Positions 9,976 through 19,879 of a DNA stretch of 64,000 nt are shown piece after piece. Source of the stretch: Flexivirga alba (GTDB lineage Bacteria > Actinomycetota > Actinomycetes > Actinomycetales > Dermatophilaceae); assembly GCF_042661025.1 (NCBI RefSeq), contig NZ_JBHSWH010000001.1, positions 4,650,001 to 4,714,000 on the forward strand, written 5' to 3'. The first letter of the stretch is position 1. Each line of letters starts with the position of its first letter. The notes below the pieces were generated by a model. That model was not told the DNA's origin and did no database searches. It saw only the letters and a program-made list of their open reading frames with translations. Position numbers and translations under genes: made by a program.

Positions 9976-9993
9976 CCGTCGCGTGACTCGCGC

Positions 9994-11541
9994 TCAGCGC
10001 GAGTAGTTGGGCGCCTCGACGATGCCCTGGACGTCGTGCGGGTGCGACTCCTTCAGCCCGGCCGTGGTGATGCGCACGAAGCGACCACGGTCCTGCAGCT
10101 GCGGGATGGTGCTGGCGCCGACGTAGAACATCGACTGGTGCAGGCCGCCGATGAGCTGGTGCAGGACGGTGGCGAGCGGGCCGCGGTAGGGCACCCGGCC
10201 CTCGATGCCCTCGGGCACGATCTCGTCGTCGCTGGCCACGTCGGCCTGGAAGTAGCGGTCCTTGGAGAACGACTTCTTGCCGCGAGAAGCCATCGCGCCG
10301 AGCGAGCCCATGCCGCGGTAGGTCTTGAACTGCTTGCCTGCGACCAGCATCAGGTCTCCGGGCGACTCCTCGCAGCCGGCCAGCAACGATCCGAACATCA
10401 CCGAATCTGCGCCGGCGACAAGGGCTTTGGCGATGTCGCCGGAGAACTGCAGACCGCCGTCACCGATGACCGGGACGCCGGCCGGCTTGCACGCGAGGGA
10501 GGCTTCGTAGATCGCGGTCACCTGCGGCACGCCGACCCCGGCGACGACCCGGGTCGTGCAGATCGAGCCCGGACCGACCCCGACCTTGACGCCGTCAACG
10601 CCCGCATCGACCAGCGCGGCCGCACCCTCGCGGGTCGCGACGTTGCCGCCGAGGATCTGCACGTGGCGGGTCGCGGGGTCCGCCTTCAGCTTGCGGATCA
10701 TGTCCAGCATCAGCCGCGCGTGGCCGTTGGCCACGTCCGGGACAAGCACATCGACGCCGGCCTCGACCAGGGTCGTCGCGCGCTCCCAGGCGTCACCGAA
10801 GTAACCGATCGCGGCGGCAACCAGCAGGCGGCCGTCGCCGTCGTATGACGCATCGGGGAACTGCTCTGACTTGACGAAGTCCTTGACGGTGATCAGGCCG
10901 GCCAACTTGCCGTCGTCGTCGACCAGCGGCAGCCGCTCGCGCTTGTGCTGGCGCAACAGCGCGGTCGCGTCGTCGCGGCTGATGCCGAGCGGCCCGGTGA
11001 CCAGCGGCGCAGACGTCATGACCTCGGACACCTTGGTGCTCGCCCACTCGGCGACCGGGGTGAAACGCAGGTCGCGGTTGGTGATGATGCCGATCAGGTG
11101 GTCGTCGACATCGACGACCGGGAGGCCGGACACGCGGTAGCGACCGCACGTCTCGTCGAGCTCTTCCAGCGTCGCATCCGGTCCGATGGTGACCGGGTTG
11201 GAGATGATGCCGGTCTGGGTCCGCTTGACCAGGTCGACCTGCTCGGCCTGGTCCGCGATGGACAGGTTGCGATGCAGCACACCGATCCCACCCTGGCGGG
11301 CCATCGCGATCGCCATACGGGATTCGGTGACGGTGTCCATGGCCGCGGACACCATCGGCACGCGCAGGCTGATCTCGCGAGTCAGCCGACTGGTGGTGTC
11401 GACCTCACTGGGTATGACGTCCGTTTCGCCGGGCAGCAGCAGCACGTCGTCATACGTGAGACCCAGCTGGCCGAACTTGGCCGGGACATCGAAGGAATGA
11501 TCGGAAGATTGGGCGGGCGTGGGCGACTCCTCGAAAGCCAT
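9994..11541 (-). CDS. guaB: IMP dehydrogenase
   Basis: Catalyses the NAD-dependent oxidation of IMP to XMP, the committed step of GMP synthesis, in the cytoplasm. The protein has about 515 residues. LTYDDVLLLPGETDVIPSEVD is at the N-terminus, two CBS domains occupy about residues 105-225, the catalytic cysteine is in GPGSICTTRVVAG, and the flap region contains YRGMGSLGAM. I take ATG 11541; a TTG at 11547 is also in frame. GuaB3 is its non-catalytic-looking paralogue upstream in the window, and rsdA-sigD lie on the same strand just behind, as in mycobacteria. Confidence 0.95.
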   Translation of the reverse strand: MAFEESPTPAQSSDHSFDVPAKFGQLGLTYDDVLLLPGETDVIPSEVDTTSRLTREISLRVPMVSAAMDTVTESRMAIAMARQGGIGVLHRNLSIADQAEQVDLVKRTQTGIISNPVTIGPDATLEELDETCGRYRVSGLPVVDVDDHLIGIITNRDLRFTPVAEWASTKVSEVMTSAPLVTGPLGISRDDATALLRQHKRERLPLVDDDGKLAGLITVKDFVKSEQFPDASYDGDGRLLVAAAIGYFGDAWERATTLVEAGVDVLVPDVANGHARLMLDMIRKLKADPATRHVQILGGNVATREGAAALVDAGVDGVKVGVGPGSICTTRVVAGVGVPQVTAIYEASLACKPAGVPVIGDGGLQFSGDIAKALVAGADSVMFGSLLAGCEESPGDLMLVAGKQFKTYRGMGSLGAMASRGKKSFSKDRYFQADVASDDEIVPEGIEGRVPYRGPLATVLHQLIGGLHQSMFYVGASTIPQLQDRGRFVRITTAGLKESHPHDVQGIVEAPNYSR

Positions 11542-11583
11542 TTCCAAAGTGTAGAAGGCAACTTTGAAAGGACGAACAGAAGG

Positions 11584-12435
11584 TCAGGGAGTGCCGCTCG
11601 AACTATCGATGGAGCTCGTGCTCGACTCGGTGCTGCTCGGCGGAGTCGACGTGGACGACAGTGTCGGCGGCGTCGTGCTGGATGCTGACGGTGATGCCGT
11701 GCCGCTGGCGGTCGACGTCGGCTTCGGCGGGTGCGTCGGGTGCGGCTGCTTCGTCGACGTAGCGGACGGGCTGCTGGACGACGCCGAACTCGACGATGTC
11801 GGACTTGAGGAATGACCGGAGGGCGACGTCGGTGTGGACGACACCGTCGACCGCGGCGACGACGACGAGGGCGACGAGCTCACCGGCGAGGCGGTCTTCC
11901 AGGACGGCGTCGCACGGTGGCCCGGCCGATAGTGGGTCGCTGGCACCAACGCCCCAGGTAACACCCGGTGCGGGGCACCTGTCGTCGGCCCACTGGTCGC
12001 TGACGACGACCCGGTGGTCGAGATGAGCGGGTCGGTGGTGCTGCTGGTGAACGTGTTGGAACTCGTGGTCGACGGGACCGAGCCGGCCTCGGTGCTCACC
12101 GGTCCGCCGGCACCGGACCCGAAGTCGGCGCTGCGATGCACGAAGCCCATCTGCGCGGCGACCCGCGAAATGCCGGGCACCCCGCCAACGGCCGCGGCGA
12201 CTCCCGAGATCGACAAGGCGGCAACCGTGATGGCTGCCACGACGCCGAGGCGTGCCGGGGTGCGCTTGGCGCGGGCGTAGCGGCCCGCAACCGCAGGGCG
12301 GTCGGGCGCGTCGATCTCGTGCACCCAGTACCTGAGGGCGTCCGTGGCCGGATCACTGCCCTGCGGCGTCTTGCGACCGCCAAGCTCGTCGAGCAGCGCG
12401 TCGTCGCGGCGGATGTCGTCGATGCTGGGTGTCAC
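11584..12435 (-). CDS. rsdA: Anti-sigma-D factor, RsdA-like
   Basis: A 283-residue single-pass membrane protein predicted to hold SigD inactive. The N-terminal cytoplasmic part carries DIRRDDALLDELGG, which matches the DDALLD-type sigma-binding segment of RsdA. A transmembrane helix follows around residues 64-84 (LGVVAAITVAALSISGVAAAVGG). The outside region, from about residue 110 on, is almost entirely Ser/Thr/Pro, which suggests a wall-spanning, possibly glycosylated tail. The ATG overlaps the sigD stop by four bases, the usual arrangement for sigma/anti-sigma pairs. Position between guaB and sigD matches mycobacteria. Release would need regulated proteolysis; no protease lies nearby. Confidence 0.82.
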   Translation of the reverse strand: MTPSIDDIRRDDALLDELGGRKTPQGSDPATDALRYWVHEIDAPDRPAVAGRYARAKRTPARLGVVAAITVAALSISGVAAAVGGVPGISRVAAQMGFVHRSADFGSGAGGPVSTEAGSVPSTTSSNTFTSSTTDPLISTTGSSSATSGPTTGAPHRVLPGALVPATHYRPGHRATPSWKTASPVSSSPSSSSPRSTVSSTPTSPSGHSSSPTSSSSASSSSPSATSTKQPHPTHPPKPTSTASGTASPSASSTTPPTLSSTSTPPSSTESSTSSIDSSSGTP

Positions 12436-13103
12436 AGTGCAGCTCGCTTGTCGCCGAGAAATCCGCGCAGTCGCGTCAGCGCGCGGTGCTGCGCAACGCG
12501 TATGGCGCCGGCAGTCGTCCCCAGGGCATCGGCGGTCTCTTCGGCGGACAGGCCGACCGCGACTCGCAGGGTGAGGATCTCGCGGTGCTGCGGCGGCAAC
12601 CGGTCCAGCAGCGCCCAGACCTGCGCCGACTGCTCATCGGCAACAGCGCACTCCTCCGGACCAGGTGTTTCGTCCACGGTCTCGGGCAGCTCGTCGGTCG
12701 GCGTCGGCCGCCGGATCACGCCGCGCTGCACGTCGGCGACCTTGTTGGCAGCGATGCGGTAAACGAAGGCTTCGAAAGGCGCTCCGCGGTCGGTGTAGCG
12801 CGGCAGGGCAGTCAGAACGGCCACGCACACCTCCTGCGCCGCGTCCGCCGCGGCATCGGCTGCGGCCGAGAAGCGTCCCAACTTGCCGCGCGCATAGCGC
12901 ACGGCCAACTGGTGAACGGCCGCCATGAGTTCATTGGTGGCGGCCACATCTCCCTCTTGCGCGGCCGCTGCCAAGGCGCGCAAAGGGGTGTGCGCGTCCG
13001 ACGGTGACATCGGCGCAGGGAGCGAAAACGTTACGGGGGCAGCGTCGAACGACCCGGCCAGGTCTTCCTGGCCGGCGTTAGATCGTGGAGTCCCCGAGCT
13101 CAC
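12432..13103 (-). CDS. sigD: ECF-type RNA polymerase sigma factor SigD
   Basis: A 223-residue group 4 sigma factor. Region 2 contains DAAQEVCVAVLTALPRYTDRGAPFEAFVYRIAANKVAD, nearly the same as mycobacterial SigD, and region 4 is LPPQHREILTLRVAVGLSAEETADALGTTAGAIRVAQHRAL. An extra N-terminal stretch of about 30 residues depends on the GTG start at 13103; an ATG at 13011 would remove it but has no clear ribosome binding site. It is cotranscribed and coupled (ATGA) with its anti-sigma factor. SigD is linked to stationary-phase and stringent-response genes in M. tuberculosis; the same role here is inference. Confidence 0.9.
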   Translation of the reverse strand: MSSGTPRSNAGQEDLAGSFDAAPVTFSLPAPMSPSDAHTPLRALAAAAQEGDVAATNELMAAVHQLAVRYARGKLGRFSAAADAAADAAQEVCVAVLTALPRYTDRGAPFEAFVYRIAANKVADVQRGVIRRPTPTDELPETVDETPGPEECAVADEQSAQVWALLDRLPPQHREILTLRVAVGLSAEETADALGTTAGAIRVAQHRALTRLRGFLGDKRAAL

Positions 13104-13234
13104 GTCGTCCCAACGTCCGGCTACCGAATTGCGTTCGCCTGTATGGCGCTCCCTTCAGAGTAGGTCGTCGGCACCGATCTCGCCTACTCGGTCGGATATC
13201 TGTGGACAACTGCGATCCGATCGCACAACGCACA

Positions 13235-13270
13235 GATGCCCGGACGAAGCGCAGGCTTCGTCCGGGCATC
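13235..13270. terminator. Strong hairpin downstream of groEL
   Basis: A perfect 16-bp inverted repeat (arms 13235-13250 and 13255-13270, core CCCGGACGAAGC) around a 4-base loop. It lies 33 bases after the groEL stop on the leftward transcript and upstream of sigD. No strong T-run follows, but position and symmetry fit a transcription terminator or 3'-end stabiliser that insulates sigD from groEL read-through. Confidence 0.8.
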
Positions 13271-13302
13271 CTTGGGTAATACGCCCGTTACCGGGTCAGA
13301 GG

Positions 13303-14910
<1,608 letters not shown>

Positions 14911-14937
14911 TGTTGGCCTTTCGTATGTCGGTCGCAC

Positions 14938-14989
14938 GTATGACGATGCCCCAGCCCTACCTTCTGGCGGGCTAGGGCAACGTCATACG
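14938..14989 (-). promoter_or_regulatory. Intercistronic hairpin between groES and groEL
   Basis: CGTATGACG (14938-14946) pairs with CGTCATACG (14981-14989), and TGCCC/GGGCA extend the stem inward. On the leftward mRNA it sits between the groES stop and groEL start. It may be a processing or stability element that sets the GroES:GroEL ratio. Its arms are the GTATGNC word that is common across the window. Confidence 0.6.
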
Positions 14990-15006
14990 CATGCTGCGTG
15001 GGGGTC

Positions 15007-15303
15007 CTACTTGGTGACGACTGCGAGCACGTCGCGGGCCGAGAGGATGAGCAGCTCCTCGCCGGAGTACTTCACCTCGGTGCCGCCGTACTTGGAGTAG
15101 ATGACGCGGTCGCCGACTGCGACGTCGAGCGGGACGCGCTGGCCGTTGTCGTCGATGCGGCCGGGGCCGATCGCCAGGACTTCGCCCTCCTGGGGCTTCT
15201 CCTTGGCGGTGTCCGGGATGACCAGGCCGGAGGCGGTGGTCTGCTCGGCCTCGACGGACTTGACGACGATGCGGTCTTCGAGCGGCTTGATGTTCACCGA
15301 CAC
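15007..15303 (-). CDS. groES: 10 kDa co-chaperonin GroES
   Basis: The 98-residue lid of the GroEL chamber. The sequence runs NIKPLEDRIVVK...GLVIPDTAKEKPQEGEVLAIGPG, with the mobile loop in the segment EAEQTTASGLVIP, and ends DVLAVVTK. Translation starts at GTG 15303, preceded by CAGGAAGG; the open frame further upstream overlaps the CIRCE operators and is not coding. First gene of the heat-shock operon with groEL, 96 bases apart. Confidence 0.96.
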   Translation of the reverse strand: MSVNIKPLEDRIVVKSVEAEQTTASGLVIPDTAKEKPQEGEVLAIGPGRIDDNGQRVPLDVAVGDRVIYSKYGGTEVKYSGEELLILSARDVLAVVTK

Positions 15304-15417
15304 GGTGTGACCTTCCTGTTGAGAGGCCCGAAATCTCGGGCGCGAATGCGAACCCTGGTCAGCTGCCAACCGGTGTATGTCGTGAGCGCCGTCGCGGGGG
15401 TCGACCACGAAATGCGG

Positions 15418-15444
15418 TTGGCACTGTCCCAGGAAGAGTGCCAG
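15418..15444. promoter_or_regulatory. CIRCE operator, proximal copy
   Basis: TTGGCACTG (15418-15426), nine bases, then GAGTGCCAG (15436-15444). This is a near match to the HrcA operator TTAGCACTC-N9-GAGTGCTAA, about 115 bases upstream of groES. Together with the distal copy it implies HrcA repression of groESL. Confidence 0.8.
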
Positions 15445-15463
15445 CACTGAATCTAGGCGCTCG

Positions 15464-15490
15464 TTAGCACTCTTGCAACTCGAGTGCCAA
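15464..15490. promoter_or_regulatory. CIRCE operator, distal copy
   Basis: TTAGCACTC (15464-15472), nine bases, then GAGTGCCAA (15482-15490). The left half is the exact CIRCE consensus. Its centre is 46 bp from the centre of the proximal copy. The HrcA repressor gene is not in the window. The operators lie between the prs stop and groES, so the groESL promoter should be here. Confidence 0.9.
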
Positions 15491-15510
15491 AACCGGGCCC
15501 ACACATTTCG

Positions 15511-16503
15511 TCAGCCGAAGGGCAGCTTGGTCGCCGGTGGCGCGTGGGAGGGGTCGACACCGTCGAAGAGGCTGCTCACCGACTCGCCTGCGTGGATGCG
15601 TGCGATCGCTTCCGCGAAGAGGGCGGCGACCGAACGTACCTGCAACTGGGGCCAGTTCGCGGGAGTCGGCACGGTGTCTGTGGTGACGATCTCGCGGATG
15701 AGCGGGTGCCCGGACAGCCGCTGCACAGCGGGTCCGACGAAGAGTCCGTGCGTGCAGGCGATGTCGGCCGACGTACAACCGCGCTCGGCCAATCGGTCCA
15801 ACAGCTCGACGACCGATCCCCCCGTGGAGATCTCGTCGTCCAGCACGATCGCGCGCTTGCCGTCGACGTCACCCACGATGGTGTCGATGATGACCTTGTC
15901 GTCGGAGATCCGCTTCTTGGAACCGGCCGCGACGGGCAACCCGAGCAGGCGGGCGAACTGCTGTGCGGTCTTGGCGTTGCCGAAGTCCGGCGAGACGATC
16001 ACCGAGTCGGCGAGGTTGTCGCGGGAGCGGAAGTATTCAGCCAGCTCACCGATCGCGGTCAGGTGGTCGACGGGCGTGGAGAAGAAGCCGTGGACCTGTG
16101 GCGCGTGCAACGCCATGGTGATCACCCGGTGAACGCCGGCTGCCGCGAGCAGGTCCGCCACCAAGCGGCCGCCGAGCGAGATCCGGGAGGCATCCTTCTT
16201 GTCCGAGCGGGCGTAGGCGTAATAGGGAATCACCGCGGTGATGCGCTCCGCCGACGCGCCGCGCGCCGCATCGATCATCAGCAGCAGCTCCATCAGGTGA
16301 TCCTGGGTGGGCGGCACCAGCGGCTGCACGAGATAGACGTCACGCTGGCGGCAGTTGGCCAGCAACTGCGCCTGCAGGCAGTCGTTGCTGAAGCGGGTCA
16401 TGTCGACATACGAGCGCGGCACCCCGAGATGCGTGCAGATGCTGTCGGCGAGGGCGGGGTGGGCTGATCCGGAGAAAACGACGATCTCGCGCACAGGCGG
16501 CAA
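15511..16503 (-). CDS. prs: Ribose-phosphate pyrophosphokinase
   Basis: Makes PRPP from ribose 5-phosphate and ATP, feeding purine, pyrimidine, histidine, tryptophan and NAD synthesis. The 330-residue protein has IVVFSGSAHPALAD at the N-terminus, PYYAYARSDKKD (ATP/flexible loop region) near residue 95 and the PRPP-binding AIVLDDEISTGGSV near 220. It is somewhat divergent from housekeeping Prs, so it may be a second PRPP synthetase. It stands between ktrA and groES on the same strand; a spacer of about 90 bases separates it from ktrA. Confidence 0.85.
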   Translation of the reverse strand: MPPVREIVVFSGSAHPALADSICTHLGVPRSYVDMTRFSNDCLQAQLLANCRQRDVYLVQPLVPPTQDHLMELLLMIDAARGASAERITAVIPYYAYARSDKKDASRISLGGRLVADLLAAAGVHRVITMALHAPQVHGFFSTPVDHLTAIGELAEYFRSRDNLADSVIVSPDFGNAKTAQQFARLLGLPVAAGSKKRISDDKVIIDTIVGDVDGKRAIVLDDEISTGGSVVELLDRLAERGCTSADIACTHGLFVGPAVQRLSGHPLIREIVTTDTVPTPANWPQLQVRSVAALFAEAIARIHAGESVSSLFDGVDPSHAPPATKLPFG

Positions 16504-16594
16504 ACCCTTCCAGCGGTGGGATTCGGATTGCGTAACGACTCTACTGAACTTTTGCGGCTTGACTCCTCGCGTTCCGGATGTCGGCTGTATGACG

Positions 16595-17272
16595 CTACGC
16601 GCGGCCGGAGAACTGCTGGAGTCGGTCGGTGGAGCCGGTGATCACCAGTTGGTCCCCTCTGCCGATGACCGTCTCCGATCGGGCGTCCTCGAAGGCACCA
16701 CCGGGATGCTTCACCGCCACGACCGTCACGCCATACTTTCCGCGCAGGTTGAGCTCGGCGAGCGTCTTGTCGGCGAACTTTTCGGAGCACGACATACGCC
16801 CGATGCCGAAGCCGTCCTCCACCTCGTAGTAGTCGGCGAGCGAACCGACCAGCAGACGCCCGATGCGAGCGCCCATCTCCCGCTCCGGCAGCACCACATG
16901 ATGGGCGCCGATGCGTTGCAGGATGCGGGCGTGCTGCTTGGTCATCGCCTTCGCCCAGATGCTCGGGACACCGAGGTCGGCGAGATTGGCCGTGGTGAGG
17001 ATGCTCGCCTCGAGGTTGGACCCGATGGCCACGACGGCGCGCTCGAAGTCACCCGCGCCGATCTGTCGCAGTGCCTCGACGTCCGAGCTGTCGGCCTGCA
17101 CGACATGGGTGAACTGGTCGGACCACTTCTGCACGAGTTCCAGCGATTGATCGACCGCCTGGACGTCCCAGTCCTGCTCGGTGAGGGTGGCCGCGACCGC
17201 CGTGCCGAACCTGCCCAGGCCGATCACCAGGACGCTGTGCGGGTCCAGCGTTCCGCGTCGTTTAGCCGACAA
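16595..17272 (-). CDS. ktrA: Potassium uptake regulatory subunit KtrA (RCK domain)
   Basis: Cytoplasmic gating ring of a Ktr/Trk potassium uptake system, 225 residues. RCK_N holds the Rossmann motif VLVIGLGRFGTAVA and an acidic ribose-binding residue in VQAVDQSLE; RCK_C follows from about residue 140. The start is TTG 17272, supported by GGAGGAG eight bases upstream, inside the end of ktrB. The 11-base overlap with ktrB shows that the two are translated together. Binding of ATP/ADP or NAD(H) would open the channel subunit; this follows from the family. Confidence 0.88.
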   Translation of the reverse strand: MSAKRRGTLDPHSVLVIGLGRFGTAVAATLTEQDWDVQAVDQSLELVQKWSDQFTHVVQADSSDVEALRQIGAGDFERAVVAIGSNLEASILTTANLADLGVPSIWAKAMTKQHARILQRIGAHHVVLPEREMGARIGRLLVGSLADYYEVEDGFGIGRMSCSEKFADKTLAELNLRGKYGVTVVAVKHPGGAFEDARSETVIGRGDQLVITGSTDRLQQFSGRA

Positions 17273-18590
17273 TGGGGAACTCCTCCGGTAGTTGGTAACG
17301 GCGCTTACTGCGCCGCATCGCCAATGCGCTGCCGACAGTCATCGTGCCGACTCGGCCGATGAACATCAACGCGATCAGCACGAACTGCGCTCCCTCCGGC
17401 AACTGACCGGTCAGGTTGGCGGACAGCCCGGTCGTCGAGAACGCCGAGATCGTCTCGAAAAGCACCAGCTGCATCGGCTGTTCACTGATCGTCAGGATGG
17501 CGATCATGCCGATCATCACGATGCCGACCCCGAGCAGGGCGACGGTCAGTGCCTGGCGCTGCACCGCGACGGGTATGGCGCGACGGCCGACCCGAGCCTG
17601 CGGCTCGCCCCGGATCTCGGAGATGATCACCGCTCCGAGCAGGAAGAACGTCGACACCTTGATGCCGCCCGAGGTGCCGGCGCTGCCGCCGCCGATGAAC
17701 ATCAGCACGTAGTTGACCGCCATCGTCTCCGGCCGCACCGCGGTGTAGTCGACCGTGGCGAACCCTGCCGTGCGGGGGAAGACTGCGCCGCCGATGGAGT
17801 TCCAGACCTTGTCCGTGAAATCCAGGTGCGCGAGCGTCCCGGGGTTGCGCCATTCGAACGCGATGAACGTGACGAGGCCGACCACGAACAAGACGAGTGA
17901 TCCGCCGACCGTCAGCCGCGTGTGCATCGTCCACTGATGCGGCCGTCTGCGGCGCTGCAGCTCGAACCACACCGGGTAGCCGAGTCCCCCGATGAAGACA
18001 CCACCGCACAACATGGCCAGGACCCACGGGTCGTGGGCGAACTTTGCTGCGCCGTCGGAGTAAAGGGTGAAACCCGCGTTGTTCACCGCCGAGACCGCGT
18101 GGAAGAGGCCGTCCCACGCGGCCCGGCCAACGCCCTCGCCATACGCGAAATGCAGGCGGAGGGCCATCAGCACCGCGAGAAATGCTTCGAGCGCGAGGTA
18201 GAAACGGACGATCACCCGGATCATCGAGCGCGCGTGTGCGGGTGTGTCGGTGTGGGCGTCGGCCTGCGCGGCGAGGGTGCCCCCGATGCCCATCCGGCCA
18301 TGCACCAGCTGCAGCAGCCGGACCGAGAGCGTGACGATCCCGAGCCCGCCGGCCTGCACCAGGAGCAGGATCACGGCCTGGCCGAACGGGTTCCAATAGG
18401 TCGCCACATCGACCGGCGACATACCGGTGATGCAGGTGGCGCTGGCTGCGGTGAAGAGCGCGGTGCTGAAGTGGGCTCGGCCGTCGCCGGTGGTGGTGAA
18501 CGGCAATGCCAGCAACAAGGTGCCGAGTGTGACGGTGATTGCGTAGAACACGACGATGGTCCGCGCCGGACCGAATCGGGTTCGCCTCAT
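17262..18590 (-). CDS. ktrB: Potassium uptake channel subunit KtrB (TrkH family)
   Basis: A 442-residue membrane protein with four tandem M1-P-M2 units. The selectivity-filter loops are readable: ATCITGMS near residue 53, AVNNAGFTLY near 190, GGSAGTSGGIKV near 303 and AFSTTGLSANLT near 390. The third repeat GTSGGIKVSTF is the region whose intramembrane loop gates K+ or Na+ flux in this family. It pairs with the overlapping ktrA. The gene is divergent from the methyltransferase to its right. Confidence 0.92.
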   Translation of the reverse strand: MRRTRFGPARTIVVFYAITVTLGTLLLALPFTTTGDGRAHFSTALFTAASATCITGMSPVDVATYWNPFGQAVILLLVQAGGLGIVTLSVRLLQLVHGRMGIGGTLAAQADAHTDTPAHARSMIRVIVRFYLALEAFLAVLMALRLHFAYGEGVGRAAWDGLFHAVSAVNNAGFTLYSDGAAKFAHDPWVLAMLCGGVFIGGLGYPVWFELQRRRRPHQWTMHTRLTVGGSLVLFVVGLVTFIAFEWRNPGTLAHLDFTDKVWNSIGGAVFPRTAGFATVDYTAVRPETMAVNYVLMFIGGGSAGTSGGIKVSTFFLLGAVIISEIRGEPQARVGRRAIPVAVQRQALTVALLGVGIVMIGMIAILTISEQPMQLVLFETISAFSTTGLSANLTGQLPEGAQFVLIALMFIGRVGTMTVGSALAMRRSKRRYQLPEEFPIVG

Positions 18591-18652
18591 GCTGCAACAC
18601 TTAACCGTATGGAAGGTGTTCTGGGTGCCCCGCCGTGTCGGGGTGATGCTCC

Positions 18653-19879
18653 GTGACGCCCGCTCTACTGGCCAGGCTGCTCAGCGGCGAGGGCGCCGCC
18701 CTCCTCGCGTCCCTGCCCCCGTATGACGAGGCAGCGGCGTTCAGCCTGGCCGACCGACTGCGGACGGAAGGCTTCGACCCCGACCTGGTCGCCGCGGCGC
18801 TGACCCAGTCGCGGCTGCGAGCGCGGGGCGAGCGCAAGTTCGGCGAGGCCGCGCGGAGCATGCTCTTCACCGTCGACGGGCTGGAGCAGGCCACTCGTCA
18901 GCAGGTCGGCCGGCTGCACGCACGGCGGCTCAGTGACTCCGGGTCGCGGCGTGTCTTCGACCTGGGTTGCGGGGTCGGCGCCGATGCCCGCGCGTTCGCC
19001 GAGGTCGGCCTGCGGGTCGCGGCGGTGGACGCCGACGAAGTGACCTCCGCCGTCGCGGACTTCAATCTCCGGTCGTGGCCGCATGCCACTGCCGTCCACG
19101 ACCTTGCCGAGAACGTCTCGGTCCCCACCGGTCTCGGCGCGCGCGACGTCGCGGTCTGGATGGACCCGGCGCGACGGACTCCCGGCGTCAGCGACATACA
19201 GGGCCGGACTCGACGCACCTTCCGGCTGGACCAGCTCGCCCCGTCCTGGGACCTCGTCCGCGAGCTGTGCGCCGGCGCGGCGGCGGCCGGCGTGAAGCTC
19301 TCGCCCTCCTTCGCGCACGCACAGATCCCGCCCGGGACGCAGGCGCAGTGGACGTCATACGACGGCGAGGTCGTGGAGTGCGTGCTGTGGTGGAACGACG
19401 CGGCGTGGGACCCGGGACGATCTGCCGTCGTCATCAGCGGCCAGTTCGCGCACGAGGTGCTCGAGCGGGACGCGGAGGGCGCCAACCCCGAGCCGGCTCG
19501 GCTCGATCGCTTGCACGGTTATCTCTACGAGGCCGACCGTGCCGTGATCCGGGCCGGTCTCAGTGGAGCGTTGGTCCGTCGGGTCGACGGAGCCGAGCTC
19601 GACACCGGGGTCGGCATCGTCACCTCGCCGCGTGACGTCATCGTCCCGTGGGCGAAGAAGTATGCCGTCACGGACGCGATCCCCTTCAACATCAAGGCAT
19701 TGCGGTCGTGGGTGCGTGATCATCGGATCGGTCACCTGACGATCAAGAAGAAGGGCGCGTCGGTGGACCCCGCCCAGTTGCGGCGCCAGTTGCGCCCGCG
19801 CGGCGACAACGACGCGACGATCCTGGTGACACGCGTGAACGGCGCCCAAGCGGTGCTCATGCTGATGCCCGTTCGGTGA
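18653..19879 (+). CDS. SAM-dependent methyltransferase with C-terminal THUMP-like domain
   Basis: A 408-residue class I methyltransferase. The SAM motif is RVFDLGCGVGADARAFAEVGLRVAAVDADE around residues 100-125, followed by VAVWMDPARRTPG, which occupies the catalytic-loop position in this family. The C-terminal part, WVRDHRIGHLTIKKKGASVDPAQLRRQL, is the THUMP-like domain of actinobacterial proteins. RNA is the likely substrate, because THUMP folds bind RNA, but the modified base is unknown. The start is GTG 18653. The stop overlaps the next gene by four bases (GTGA). Confidence 0.82.
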   Translation: MTPALLARLLSGEGAALLASLPPYDEAAAFSLADRLRTEGFDPDLVAAALTQSRLRARGERKFGEAARSMLFTVDGLEQATRQQVGRLHARRLSDSGSRRVFDLGCGVGADARAFAEVGLRVAAVDADEVTSAVADFNLRSWPHATAVHDLAENVSVPTGLGARDVAVWMDPARRTPGVSDIQGRTRRTFRLDQLAPSWDLVRELCAGAAAAGVKLSPSFAHAQIPPGTQAQWTSYDGEVVECVLWWNDAAWDPGRSAVVISGQFAHEVLERDAEGANPEPARLDRLHGYLYEADRAVIRAGLSGALVRRVDGAELDTGVGIVTSPRDVIVPWAKKYAVTDAIPFNIKALRSWVRDHRIGHLTIKKKGASVDPAQLRRQLRPRGDNDATILVTRVNGAQAVLMLMPVR

